A stretch of DNA of 64,000 bases from an uncultured Collinsella sp. (GTDB taxonomy: Bacteria > Actinomycetota > Coriobacteriia > Coriobacteriales > Coriobacteriaceae). The stretch spans positions 1-64,000 of the forward strand of contig CAUBMI010000005.1 of the NCBI GenBank assembly GCA_958436995.1. Reading direction: 5' to 3'. The translations under genes and the position numbers were made by a program. This document shows, in pieces, positions 43,117 through 51,812 of this stretch (position 1 is its first letter; each line of letters starts with the position of its first letter). The notes below the pieces were generated by a model that worked only from the letters and a program-made list of their open reading frames with translations, made no database searches and had not been told where the DNA came from.

Positions 43117-43728
43117 CTAGCTATTAAACCCATTAAACTTTAGATAGCTCATCAGGTACGCTTTCGAAACGAAGGATGAAACCGCACTGCGCACAAGCAG
43201 CGACTCACGCGTTACCTGATGCGCCGAATCGGGAACCGGCGTCTGCTCGACGGAAAACGCCGAACGAATCGATGCCTCGAGCTGATCGACCACATAATCG
43301 AAGGCCGTCGGGGCATCGTAGCTCAAACGCTGAATGTTAAAGAGTGCCTGCACCGCAGCAATAGGTAACACCTGCTTAAAGAGGCAGATAGCGATCAGGC
43401 GGGCAATCTGCTCGCGGCCATATTGCTTTTTGACCGGAGCAGGCACCAGGCCGACCTTCACGTAGTTATTGATCATCGATGGCGTAATGACAGGGTGCTC
43501 AACGCAAATGGACAGCGGCTCCATCCACAGCGCAACATACTCAATGACCTGGTCGCGGTAGAGCGTCACATTGGGCAACTGGTTATAGCGCGGCAGACTC
43601 AACGTATTGAGTTTACGCACGATATCGGACTGAATGAATGCATCGGGTAGCACCGTGGGCTGAATATCCTCAGGCTTAATACTGACCGACGAATCGGACA
43701 TCGGAATAACGTGTTTAACGTGGTTCAT
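43117..43728 (-). CDS. DUF1836 domain regulator
   Basis: 203 residues from ATG 43728 (GGAGG 6 bases upstream). The DUF1836 core includes ITPSMINNYVKVGLVPAPVK, a MerR-like helix-turn-helix, and YGREQIARLIAICLFKQVLP. The family is a predicted DNA-binding group with unknown targets. The gene is followed by a shared terminator and lies 155 bases below trxB. Confidence 0.85.
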   Translation of the reverse strand: MNHVKHVIPMSDSSVSIKPEDIQPTVLPDAFIQSDIVRKLNTLSLPRYNQLPNVTLYRDQVIEYVALWMEPLSICVEHPVITPSMINNYVKVGLVPAPVKKQYGREQIARLIAICLFKQVLPIAAVQALFNIQRLSYDAPTAFDYVVDQLEASIRSAFSVEQTPVPDSAHQVTRESLLVRSAVSSFVSKAYLMSYLKFNGFNS

Positions 43729-43882
43729 AAAGGTCCTCCGTTCATTTTCTATATTGTATTCTAGGTTATCTAGTTTTGCATACCACATAGCCGGCAAGTA
43801 AAAGTGGTTGGACAACACATTGATGCATCGTCCAACCACTTTGTGTAAAGATAGCAACCTTACATAAGATATATTATCGTAC

Positions 43883-44821
43883 TTATTCACGGAGAAACGC
43901 GTATGCGCTCGTTGCTGCTATGGCTCCGTCCGAAACGGCGGTCACAACCTGGCGTAAACGCTTGGAACGGATATCGCCGGCTGCGAATAAGCCGGGCGTA
44001 CGGGTGGCCATCGAATCGTCGGTGACAATGCCGCCGTCAGGAGCCAGATCGACTAGATGCTCAACCAGCTCGGTATGCGGCAGCATCCCCGTAAAGACAA
44101 AGATGCCAAACGAGCCAGGTTCAAATGACTCGGTATGAGTCTCACCGGATGCATTGTCCTTAAAGGTGATCGTCGTTGGCATTGCTTCGCCCGAGAGCTC
44201 CACAATACTAGTTTGGTACCTAACTGTAATATTGTCCTTTTCGAGTACTTTCTGAACAACACCATCAGGCGCACGAAACTGGTCGCGGCGCAGCACGATG
44301 GTCACGCTGGTGGCAATGTCTGACAGGAACAGCGCCTCTTCGCATGCCGAATTGCCACCACCGATTACAAAGACCTGTTTGCCGCGGAAGAACATGCCGT
44401 CACATGTTGCGCAATATGAAACGCCACGACCGCGATACGTATCCTCGCCTGCGAAACCTGCCGGACGCGGCGTGGCACCCATGCAAGCGATAACGCTCGA
44501 GGCCAGCGTATCGCCCATATCGTGATGTACCGTAAACAACGATGCATCGGCATCGTAATCGATACCCGTAACCATGCTCCATGTAACCTGTGCTCCCAGG
44601 CCCTCTGCATGCTGCTGAAAACGCTCGCCGAGTTCGGCGCCACTCAGGAGCGGGAAACCCGGATAGTTCTCGACCTCATTGGTTGTGGCGATCTGCCCTC
44701 CCGACATGCCCTGCTCAATCACGGTCGTCGTCAGGTTGGCACGCGCAGCATAAATGGCGGCAGCATAGCCCGCGGGGCCGCCACCGATAATCGCAACATC
44801 GATCGGCTTATCGGTAGTCAT
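43883..44821 (-). CDS. trxB: Thioredoxin reductase
   Basis: 312 residues from ATG 44821 (AAAGGA upstream). FAD motif IIGGGPAGYAAAIYAARA, redox-active CATCDG, NADPH motif VIGGGNSACEEALFL and the C-terminal GLFAAGDIRSK. It reduces thioredoxin with NADPH. Divergent from the glycosyltransferase gene. No thioredoxin gene is adjacent. Confidence 0.95.
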   Translation of the reverse strand: MTTDKPIDVAIIGGGPAGYAAAIYAARANLTTTVIEQGMSGGQIATTNEVENYPGFPLLSGAELGERFQQHAEGLGAQVTWSMVTGIDYDADASLFTVHHDMGDTLASSVIACMGATPRPAGFAGEDTYRGRGVSYCATCDGMFFRGKQVFVIGGGNSACEEALFLSDIATSVTIVLRRDQFRAPDGVVQKVLEKDNITVRYQTSIVELSGEAMPTTITFKDNASGETHTESFEPGSFGIFVFTGMLPHTELVEHLVDLAPDGGIVTDDSMATRTPGLFAAGDIRSKRLRQVVTAVSDGAIAATSAYAFLRE

Positions 44822-44939
44822 GAAGCGTCCTTTCGTCGAAACGTTGTCGTTCTTTGCGCTCGTACCCAAATTTACGTGAACGTGACACTCATGCACTACA
44901 ATGATAAAACCGTATTACAAAGCTGAAGGGGAGTTATCG

Positions 44940-46241
44940 ATGGACCAGGCGCAGACGAGTGACGACGCTCCCCTGCTCACGCACAGCACTCCTCAATCGG
45001 AGCAAACCACGCTCCTGGCTCAGCAAAAACCTCTCGTGACCATCGTGCACGCCTCCGTTGGCTCGGGCCACAAGGCCGCCGCAAATGCGATAGCGCAGGC
45101 CTTCGACCTCATCCGCGGCACCAATGGCATCCCCGAGGATGTTGAGATTGAAGTGCTCGATATCCTTGATTTTGGACGTATTAAATTCGACGGTAATAAG
45201 ACCGCGGCTTCTTTTACGGGAGCCACGCGCCCCATTTACGACCTGACCTGGAGATATACACTTACGGGACATCTTCTCTGGGGTGGCGGCACGGCATGGT
45301 CGCGAATCATGTTCCCCGCCTTCAACGAATATATTCGTAGCCGCAGGCCCATAGCCGTGGTCGCAACGCACATCACAGCAGCCAATGTTGCCGTGGGTGC
45401 CCGCATAATTACGGGTATCGATTATCCAGTCATCTGCGTACCGACCGACTACGAAGTCGAGGGCTGGTGGCCCCACAAGGACACCGATCTATTCTGTGTT
45501 GCCAACGAATTTATGTCCGAAACGCTGCGTCCGCGCAAGGTGCCCGAGGCAAAGATTCGCATTACCGGCATTCCTATTCGCGCCGGATTCGACACGGATT
45601 ACGATCGCGAGGAAGAGCTAGCCAAGTTCAACCTCCCCACCGACAAGACCGTCGTGCTGGTTATGGCCGGCGCCAGTTTACCTCAACCGTACGTCCGCTT
45701 TCGCGCGGCGATGGACCAGACCCTCCCCTTCCTACGCAGCTTTGAGGACATGCATTTTGTCTTTTTGCCGGGCAAGGATGAGGAATACGCCGACCGCCTC
45801 AAGACGCTCTTCGACGCCATGAAACTCGAAAACGTTACGGTTCTGGACTACGTGGACGACATGGCGGCCCTCATGCACGGCTGCGACCTGGCAATTCTCA
45901 AATCGGGCGGACTCACCGTCACCGAGTGCCTGTGCGCGCATCTGCCGATGATCCTGCTGGGCAAGTCCTATGGCCAGGAAAAGGCCAACACCACGATGCT
46001 CACCGGCATGGGCGCCAGTATGCATGTCACCACCGCACGAGAACTCATCGTAACCCTGCGCCACCTGCACGACCATCCCGAATCACTCAAAGCGCTACTC
46101 ATCAACGGCGAAGTTCTACGCCGCCCCCACGCAGCCGAAGACATAGCCATCGCAACCATGGAGCTCGTAGGCAAACCCCAAAAGCGCAAACGAGCCTTCT
46201 GCCGCTTCTACTGGGGCGGAAAACCCGCGCATATCCGCTAG
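44940..46241 (+). CDS. MGDG synthase-like glycolipid glycosyltransferase
   Basis: 433 residues from ATG 44940 (AAGGGGAG upstream). The N-terminal MGDG_synth domain has VHASVGSGHKAAANAIAQAF and the C-terminal GT-B domain has ILKSGGLTVTECLCAHLPMI, the nucleotide-sugar site. Homologues such as UgtP attach sugars to diacylglycerol for glycolipids or lipoteichoic acid anchors. The reverse strand over this gene encodes nothing credible. A cluster of hairpin repeats follows. Confidence 0.9.
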   Translation: MDQAQTSDDAPLLTHSTPQSEQTTLLAQQKPLVTIVHASVGSGHKAAANAIAQAFDLIRGTNGIPEDVEIEVLDILDFGRIKFDGNKTAASFTGATRPIYDLTWRYTLTGHLLWGGGTAWSRIMFPAFNEYIRSRRPIAVVATHITAANVAVGARIITGIDYPVICVPTDYEVEGWWPHKDTDLFCVANEFMSETLRPRKVPEAKIRITGIPIRAGFDTDYDREEELAKFNLPTDKTVVLVMAGASLPQPYVRFRAAMDQTLPFLRSFEDMHFVFLPGKDEEYADRLKTLFDAMKLENVTVLDYVDDMAALMHGCDLAILKSGGLTVTECLCAHLPMILLGKSYGQEKANTTMLTGMGASMHVTTARELIVTLRHLHDHPESLKALLINGEVLRRPHAAEDIAIATMELVGKPQKRKRAFCRFYWGGKPAHIR

Positions 46242-46270
46242 GCGATAGTCCGCTGCTCGGCGGGAGCCGC

Positions 46271-46308
46271 CCATATATCATTCCATGCTCAAACATTCTC
46301 GCTGCGCA
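46271..46308. repeat. Partial copy of the hairpin-repeat core
   Basis: This stretch shares CATATATCATTCCATGC and AAACATTCTCGCTGCG with the two full hairpins that follow, but its right arm is missing. Confidence 0.6.
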
Positions 46309-46319
46309 GGGCGCACTAA

Positions 46320-46428
46320 TCCCGCCCGTTCGGGGCTCACCCATATCATTCCATGCTCAAACATTCTCGCTTCGCTGCGCTCGCTGCGAAACTGCGCGTG
46401 GAACGATATGGGTGAGCCCCGAACGGGA
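46320..46428. repeat. Long hairpin repeat, type 1
   Basis: The arms read CCCGTTCGGGGCTCACCC then ATATCATTCCA on the left and TGGAACGATATGGGTGAG then CCCCGAACGGG on the right, 29 bp with one mismatch. The 45-base centre (TGCTCAAACATTCTCGC ... GAAACTGCGCG) is shared, inverted, with the element at 46587-46690. Confidence 0.8.
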
Positions 46429-46461
46429 GGCTTCTTGCTTGTAACAAAATTATTCTTACTG

Positions 46462-46508
46462 GTTAGTTGATACGACAAAGGAACAGTTCCTTTGTCGTAT
46501 CAACTAAC
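46462..46508. repeat. Perfect 47-base palindrome
   Basis: GTTAGTTGATACGACAAAGG then AAC on the left arm is matched exactly by GTTCCTTTGTCGTATCAACT then AAC on the right, 23 bp with a single A between. It lies between the two long hairpins and could act as a terminator or a protein-binding site. Confidence 0.85.
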
Positions 46509-46586
46509 TGTTATTAGATTATTTGTTTCTACCTTCGCAGGCTCTAACTGGGGCGAACCCGGCGTAGCCGCTAGCAAGTAAACGTA

Positions 46587-46690
46587 GCTCACCCGTGGGA
46601 GACCCCTATATATCGTTCCACGCGCAGTTTCGCAGCGCAGCGAGAATGTTTGAGCATGGAATGATATATAGGGGCCTCCCACGGGTGAGC
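46587..46690. repeat. Long hairpin repeat, type 2
   Basis: Arms of 34 bp with two mismatches: GCTCACCCGTGGGAG then CCCCTATATATCGTTCCA on the left, mirrored on the right. The centre is the inverse of the type 1 centre with a few changes. It ends 6 bases before the dut stop codon. Confidence 0.8.
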
Positions 46691-46695
46691 GGACA

Positions 46696-47139
46696 TTACA
46701 ATACGCCGCTAGAACCGAAACCGCCGGCTCCTCGGTCGGTTTTGTCTAGTTCTTCTACTTCTATGAGGTTGACCGTGGGGACTTCTTGGATGACGAGTTG
46801 GGCTATGCGGTCGCCTTTATAGATTTGAATGTTATTGGAGGGATCCAGGTTGATAAGGATAACCTTGAGTTCTCCTCGGTAGTGGGCGTCAATGAGGCCC
46901 GGCGTGTTGACTATAGACAGGCCCTGCTTGATGGCCAAGCCGCTGCGGGGCTGGACGAAGCCGGCGTAGCCGTCGGGCAGGGCGATGGCCAGCCCAGTAG
47001 AGACCAGACGGCGTTCGAAGGGCTTCAGGACGCAGTCCTCGTTGGAGCGCAAATCCAAGCCGGCATCGGTGGGATGGGCGTATTTGGGAAGCTCGACGGT
47101 GGGATCGAGACGCTTTATGTTGACGGTAATGTTGGGCAT
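46696..47139 (-). CDS. dut: dUTP diphosphatase
   Basis: 147 residues. Motifs 1-5 in order: [41 protein letters not shown] and the C-terminal [10 protein letters not shown] that closes over the active site. It hydrolyses dUTP to dUMP, keeping uracil out of DNA. It starts 5 bases after the nrdR stop. Confidence 0.97.
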   Translation of the reverse strand: MPNITVNIKRLDPTVELPKYAHPTDAGLDLRSNEDCVLKPFERRLVSTGLAIALPDGYAGFVQPRSGLAIKQGLSIVNTPGLIDAHYRGELKVILINLDPSNNIQIYKGDRIAQLVIQEVPTVNLIEVEELDKTDRGAGGFGSSGVL

Positions 47140-47143
47140 GGAA

Positions 47144-47587
47144 TCACCTTAGCTTGTCGAGCTCTTGCAGAAACTCATCGACGTCTTTGAAATCACGGTA
47201 GACCGAGGCAAAACGGATGTACGCAACCTTGTCGATCTTGGCCAAGCGCTTGAGCACCATGTCACCCAACTCATGGGACGTGACGGCCGTCAGCGTGCGA
47301 GAGCGAAGCTCGACCTCGATGTCATCGATAATCTCATTGAGCTTCTTAGTGTCGATATCGCGCTTGATGGTGGCGCGCATCAAGCCGACGAGCAGCTTAT
47401 TGCGATCGAACCGCTGCTTGGTTCCGTCTGACTTAATGACCTCGATTGGGTCTTCGCATCGCTCGAACGTTGTAAAACGATAGTTACACGAGCAACATTC
47501 GCGGCGGCGCTTAATGGTGTTATTTGACTCCTGCATACGGGAATCAACGACGCGGGTATGTGCCTTGCCGCATTTGGGACAGCGCAT
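47144..47587 (-). CDS. nrdR: Transcriptional repressor NrdR
   Basis: 147 residues. The N-terminal zinc ribbon has MRCPKCG and CCSCNYRF, followed by the ATP-cone domain ([18 protein letters not shown]). It represses ribonucleotide reductase genes depending on ATP/dATP. The order nrdR then LysM protein then divergent lexA matches Rv2718c-Rv2719c-Rv2720. Confidence 0.97.
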   Translation of the reverse strand: MRCPKCGKAHTRVVDSRMQESNNTIKRRRECCSCNYRFTTFERCEDPIEVIKSDGTKQRFDRNKLLVGLMRATIKRDIDTKKLNEIIDDIEVELRSRTLTAVTSHELGDMVLKRLAKIDKVAYIRFASVYRDFKDVDEFLQELDKLR

Positions 47588-47638
47588 GGTACCTCCTCTT
47601 AAACGATAACAAGGGTACCATGCGCAGCGCGATAATGA

Positions 47639-48091
47639 TTACGAACGAGCAGGAACCTTAAGATGCGCACCGGCGGCGAGCGAACCATGCTCCAGATGAT
47701 TGACGTTACGGATCATGTCGGAAGTCTCTTGCGTGGAAAGGCCTTCGATTGGATATTCCTCGGCAAGCGACCAAAGAGAATCGCCAGGCTGAACGCGAAT
47801 GGTCTCGTATGTAACGTTGGAAACGGACTCGGCATACGCGGCATGACGAGCGCTAAAGACCGACGTAGCGAGGACAAAGAAGAGCGTAAGCGCAACGGCG
47901 ACGGCGACAATCGTCGGAACCTTCAGGGCAACGCGGGCCGGCGCGACTACAGCCTGCTGATTGCGCGCAGGCTTTACGGTCAAAGGCTGAAAGCCGGAGC
48001 GGCCACCCTGAACAACCGTAAAAGTGGGTTCTGCAGGCGTCTCGAGCTTAAGGGCGAGGTTTCCCTGGACCATATTCGTTGCGTTCATCAT
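47639..48091 (-). CDS. LysM protein, probable SOS cell-division inhibitor
   Basis: 150 residues. A short cytoplasmic N-terminus, one membrane helix (VPTIVAVAVALTLFFVLATSV) and a C-terminal LysM domain (YETIRVQPGDSLWSLAEEYP). The position, divergent from lexA across three LexA boxes, is that of YneA in Bacillus and Rv2719c in Mycobacterium, which halt division during SOS. The start ATG 48091 has GAGGAG upstream; ATG 48088 is equally possible. Confidence 0.85.
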   Translation of the reverse strand: MMNATNMVQGNLALKLETPAEPTFTVVQGGRSGFQPLTVKPARNQQAVVAPARVALKVPTIVAVAVALTLFFVLATSVFSARHAAYAESVSNVTYETIRVQPGDSLWSLAEEYPIEGLSTQETSDMIRNVNHLEHGSLAAGAHLKVPARS

Positions 48092-48158
48092 GTTCTCCTC
48101 TCGCGTGTTTTGCTGAGAACAGTTTTATCAAGCCGCGCGGACAAAAATGTCTAGCGCG

Positions 48159-48172
48159 AGAACGAATGTTCG
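48159..48172. promoter_or_regulatory. LexA box 1
   Basis: AGAACGAATGTTCG matches the Gram-positive/actinobacterial SOS box CGAAC-N4-GTTCG with one change. It is nearest the LysM gene. Confidence 0.85.
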
Positions 48173-48186
48173 GTTATTATTATCTT

Positions 48187-48200
48187 CGAACAGTTGTTCC
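48187..48200. promoter_or_regulatory. LexA box 2
   Basis: CGAACAGTTGTTCC matches the SOS box with the last base changed. Confidence 0.85.
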
Positions 48201-48214
48201 TGTCAAGCAAAATT

Positions 48215-48228
48215 CGAACATTTGTTTG
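48215..48228. promoter_or_regulatory. LexA box 3
   Basis: CGAACATTTGTTTG matches the SOS box with one change; it is nearest lexA. The spacings between the three boxes (28 bp each) put them on about the same helical phase. Confidence 0.85.
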
Positions 48229-48251
48229 ACATGGGTAGAGAGGATGCCCTG

Positions 48252-48896
48252 ATGGCTCGCAAAATTACCAAGCGTCAGCAGCAAATTTACGACTTCATCA
48301 AGGAATATCAGCAGGAGAAGGGTTATCCGCCCAGCGTGCGCGAGATGGCTTCTGCCGTGGGCCTTTCCTCCCCCAGCACCGTGCACGCCCATCTCTCTGC
48401 CCTGGAGGCGCGCGGGCTACTCAAGCGCGATGCCACCAAGCCGCGCGCCCTGGAACTCTTTAACGAGGATGGTTCCTCTGTCTCAATTTCCAAATCTGAC
48501 GAGCCCACCGCACCTCGCGGAACGGTCTCGCTACCGCTCGTTGGTCGCGTCGCGGCTGGGATTCCCATTCTGGCCGAGCAGAATATCGAAGACACGTTTA
48601 CTATCCCGACCGAAATCGCCACTGATCAGGGTTCCTTTATCCTTGAGGTGCATGGGAGCTCAATGATCAATGTCGGCATCTTCAATGGCGATTACATCAT
48701 CGTCCGTGAACAAAAGAGTGCCATGAATGGCGAAATTGTCGTGGCCATGATTGATGGTTCGGCGACCGTCAAGACGTTCTACAAGGAGCAGGGGCGTGTG
48801 CGCTTGCAGCCCGAGAACGACACTATGGAACCTATCTATGCAACGAATCCCGTTATCCTGGGCAAAGTCGTCGGCTTGATGCGCCGGTTCTCGTAA
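48252..48896 (+). CDS. lexA: SOS repressor LexA
   Basis: 214 residues from ATG 48252 (GAGAGG 8 bases upstream; ATG 48231 is an in-frame alternative just after box 3). The N-terminal winged helix has TKRQQQIYDFIKEY and PPSVREMASAVGL. The self-cleavage site is Ala102-Gly103 in VAAGIP; the catalytic Ser137 is in GSSMI and Lys174 in ATVKTF. The stop overlaps the next ATG as TAATG. Confidence 0.97.
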   Translation: MARKITKRQQQIYDFIKEYQQEKGYPPSVREMASAVGLSSPSTVHAHLSALEARGLLKRDATKPRALELFNEDGSSVSISKSDEPTAPRGTVSLPLVGRVAAGIPILAEQNIEDTFTIPTEIATDQGSFILEVHGSSMINVGIFNGDYIIVREQKSAMNGEIVVAMIDGSATVKTFYKEQGRVRLQPENDTMEPIYATNPVILGKVVGLMRRFS

Positions 48897-49600
48897 TGCA
48901 AAAACGCATAACCATCTTTGATACCGTCCGCGGGTTTACGATGATTTCTATGGCAGGTTTTCACACTTGCTATGATCTCGCCTACCTGTACGGCTGGGAT
49001 ATGCCTTGGTTTACCCAGACTGTCTTTCAAGACGTCTGGCGAGCCAGCATCAGCTGGGTATTTTTGTTTATCGCGGGTTGGATGTGCACGCTCTCACGCA
49101 ACAATGCCAAACGAGCGGCTAAGTACGCTGCCGCAGCTTTGGTCGTCTGGATCGCAACAACGCTCGTATCGGTCGACGATTCAGTGAACTTTGGCATCAT
49201 TTATTGCATGGCGGTGTGCACCGCGGTGGTTGCGTTCACCCGTCCGTTACTCCAAAAATTACCGGGCTCATGGGGCATCGCAGCGTGCCTTGTTCTTTTT
49301 GCCCTAACCTGGGGCATTCCAAAGGCGGTCTACCCACTCCCCTACCTGGCATGGCTTGGATTCCCAGGCCCGGGTTTTGTTTCGGGAGATTACTATCCGC
49401 TCATACCGTTTGTCTTTATGTACCTTACCGGCTTTTTTGCTGCCCAGGCAGCACAAGCATCAAGTCTCGAAGCGCCCGCATGGGCATACGCCAATCCTAT
49501 CCCGGCGCTCGCAGTCCTGGGTCGGCATGCCTTACCGTTCTACCTGCTCCATCAGCCAGTCATTCTAGGCGTGCTAGAAATCGTTTATTCCGTACGATAG
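48896..49600 (+). CDS. Heparan-alpha-glucosaminide acetyltransferase-like membrane protein
   Basis: 234 residues with about seven membrane helices. It begins RITIFDTVRGFTMISM with the D.RG motif, then FHTCYDL, as in the HGSNAT/DUF1624 acyltransferase family; LLHQPVI near the C-terminus also fits. The substrate is unknown. It starts inside the lexA stop (TAATG), so it may be induced with lexA. Its 3' end overlaps the convergent hflX by 16 bases. Confidence 0.82.
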   Translation: MQKRITIFDTVRGFTMISMAGFHTCYDLAYLYGWDMPWFTQTVFQDVWRASISWVFLFIAGWMCTLSRNNAKRAAKYAAAALVVWIATTLVSVDDSVNFGIIYCMAVCTAVVAFTRPLLQKLPGSWGIAACLVLFALTWGIPKAVYPLPYLAWLGFPGPGFVSGDYYPLIPFVFMYLTGFFAAQAAQASSLEAPAWAYANPIPALAVLGRHALPFYLLHQPVILGVLEIVYSVR

Positions 49601-50874
49601 CGCTCGAGCCGCGGTGCAATACGAGCCGGCAACTTCGCCACAATGCGAACGCCGTCCTCGAGATATTCCTCATGCAGAAAGGTTCCCTGCTCATGCACCA
49701 GCGTGATGAGAGCGCCCTCGCGATACGGGATATCAGCGGAGAGCAACACATCGGTGGCAGCTGCCTCGCGAGCAATCCGGTCGACGAGATCGTCGAGCCC
49801 CTCGCCCGTTTGGGCCGAGAACAGAACGGCCTCCGGATAGCGACGACGGAAACTCAATCGATCGACGCTATCGAGAAGATCGATTTTATTGAATACGGTC
49901 AGCGTTAAACGCTCTCCGGCGCCGATCTCATCAAGCACGCGGTCGACAGCCTCCAGCTGCCGCTCATAGTCCTCGTCAGACGCATCTACGACTTTGAGAA
50001 TTAGATCGGCACCCAAAACCTCGGACAGCGTCGATTTAAAGGCATCGACCAGACCATGCGGCAGCTTTTGAATAAAGCCGACGGTATCGGTAATCGTCAT
50101 GCCGCGACCGCCGGGCAGACGATACGAACGCGTCGTCGGGTCGAGCGTAGCAAACAGCTTGTCCTGCGAAAGTACCGTAGAGCCGGTCAGACGATTGAGC
50201 AACGTCGATTTACCGGCATTGGTATAACCGGCCAACGCGACGCGAAACGCCGGTGACTCAATGCGACTCTTGGATTGAACATCGCGACGCTGTTCAACCT
50301 GCTTGAGCTCACGACGAAGCGCAGCGATCTTATTACGAATAAGGCGACGGTCGACCTCGAGCTGACTTTCGCCCTGACCAAAACGTGAGCCGATGCCGCC
50401 GCGCGTCTGCTCCTTGGCGAGATGGCTCCACATGCCACGCAGGCGAGGCAACAAATATTGAAGCTGTGCCAGCTGTACCTGCAGGCGTCCCTCACGCGTC
50501 TGAGCATGCAGGCCAAAGATATCCAGGATCAGTGCTGTACGATCGATAATCTTTACCGGCTCGCCCACAGCTTTCTCCAAATAGGATTGCTGCGAGGGCG
50601 TCAGGTCGTCGTCAAAAATAACGACATCGGCATCCATGCGATGCACCAGGCCGCACAGCTCTTCTACCTTGCCGGAACCGATAAACGATTTAGGATACGG
50701 CTTTACCAAACGCTGCGACAAGCGTGCCACGCACTGAGCACCAGCTGTGTGGGCAAGACGCTCCAGCTCATCAAGCGAGCGATCGAGCGGCCATGCATTG
50801 TCGCGCCACTCAACACCAACTAAAATGGCACGCTCGGGCTCGGGTGCCGTGGGAACAAGGGGGAAACGGGCCAT
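49585..50874 (-). CDS. hflX: Ribosome-associated GTPase HflX
   Basis: 429 residues. The N-terminal HflX domain (DLTPSQQSYLEKAVG, DRTALILDIFG, QLAQLQYLLPRL) precedes the GTPase domain with GYTNAGKSTLLNRL, DTVGFIQKLP and NKIDLLD. It splits stalled ribosomes. ATG 50874 forms a TAATG junction with miaA, and hflX-miaA-miaB order is conserved in Actinobacteria. Confidence 0.96.
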   Translation of the reverse strand: MARFPLVPTAPEPERAILVGVEWRDNAWPLDRSLDELERLAHTAGAQCVARLSQRLVKPYPKSFIGSGKVEELCGLVHRMDADVVIFDDDLTPSQQSYLEKAVGEPVKIIDRTALILDIFGLHAQTREGRLQVQLAQLQYLLPRLRGMWSHLAKEQTRGGIGSRFGQGESQLEVDRRLIRNKIAALRRELKQVEQRRDVQSKSRIESPAFRVALAGYTNAGKSTLLNRLTGSTVLSQDKLFATLDPTTRSYRLPGGRGMTITDTVGFIQKLPHGLVDAFKSTLSEVLGADLILKVVDASDEDYERQLEAVDRVLDEIGAGERLTLTVFNKIDLLDSVDRLSFRRRYPEAVLFSAQTGEGLDDLVDRIAREAAATDVLLSADIPYREGALITLVHEQGTFLHEEYLEDGVRIVAKLPARIAPRLERYRTE

Positions 50875-51812
50875 TAGGCAGCCTCAATACGATGCAGGAT
50901 ATCCTCAACGACCTCATCGATCGTACATTCATCCATATCAAACCACACGATACGGTCATCGCGCTTAAACCACGAAAGCTGACGCTTGGCATAACGACGC
51001 GAACGCATCTTAATGAGTTCGCGGGCCTCATCCATGCTCATCACGCCATTGAAAGCATCAATGATCTCTTTATAGCCAATTGCCTGCATCGACGTCAGGG
51101 CATCTCCCAGCCCCTGGCCCATAAGACCGCGGACCTCATCGACAAGACCCTGCTCAAACATCAGATCGACGCGCTGGTTAATGCGCTCGTAGAGCACCTC
51201 GCGATTACGCGTCAGACCAAACCATAGGGCATGATAATGCTCGTGCGGAACACTAAACTGCGACTTTTGCTGCGCATAGGAGACGCCATCATCATGCATC
51301 TCGAGCGCACGAATCACACGGCGCACGTTATGGGGATGAATAACAGCAGCCGATTCTGGATCGCGCTCGGCAAGCAAGGCATGCAGTTCTTCCTCGCCAA
51401 TACGCTCGGCAAGCTCCTGATAGCCCGCACGACGATCGTCCTCAAGTTCACCCGAGGGAAAGTCCATCTCATCGAGGGCGGCCTTGAGATACAGCCCCGT
51501 ACCTCCGCAAAAAACCGGCAGGCAACCCGAACCAAGGAGACGTTCAACATGCGCGCGAGCGTCGGCCTGATAAAGCGCAGCAGAATATGCCACACCCGGC
51601 TCTACAATGTCGACGAGACGCAGCGGCGCCGTGCACTCATCGGGCACCATCTTTGCGGTACCGATGTCCATGCCGCGATAGATTTGCATCGCATCGCACG
51701 ACAGCACTTCGGACGAAAGACGAGCTGCCAAACGGTCGGCAACATCACTCTTACCAACCGCCGTCGGACCGACGATTGCAACGGCGGAAAGACCTGCCCC
51801 GGGAGCAACCAT
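50874..51812 (-). CDS. miaA: tRNA dimethylallyltransferase
   Basis: 312 residues. P-loop GPTAVGKSDVA, SCDAMQIYRGMDIGTAK (catalytic Asp region), GGTGLYLKA and AIGYKEI. It adds the dimethylallyl group to A37 of tRNAs reading UNN codons; MiaB encoded just upstream then modifies the same base. TAATG overlaps at both ends couple it to miaB and hflX. Confidence 0.96.
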   Translation of the reverse strand: MVAPGAGLSAVAIVGPTAVGKSDVADRLAARLSSEVLSCDAMQIYRGMDIGTAKMVPDECTAPLRLVDIVEPGVAYSAALYQADARAHVERLLGSGCLPVFCGGTGLYLKAALDEMDFPSGELEDDRRAGYQELAERIGEEELHALLAERDPESAAVIHPHNVRRVIRALEMHDDGVSYAQQKSQFSVPHEHYHALWFGLTRNREVLYERINQRVDLMFEQGLVDEVRGLMGQGLGDALTSMQAIGYKEIIDAFNGVMSMDEARELIKMRSRRYAKRQLSWFKRDDRIVWFDMDECTIDEVVEDILHRIEAA

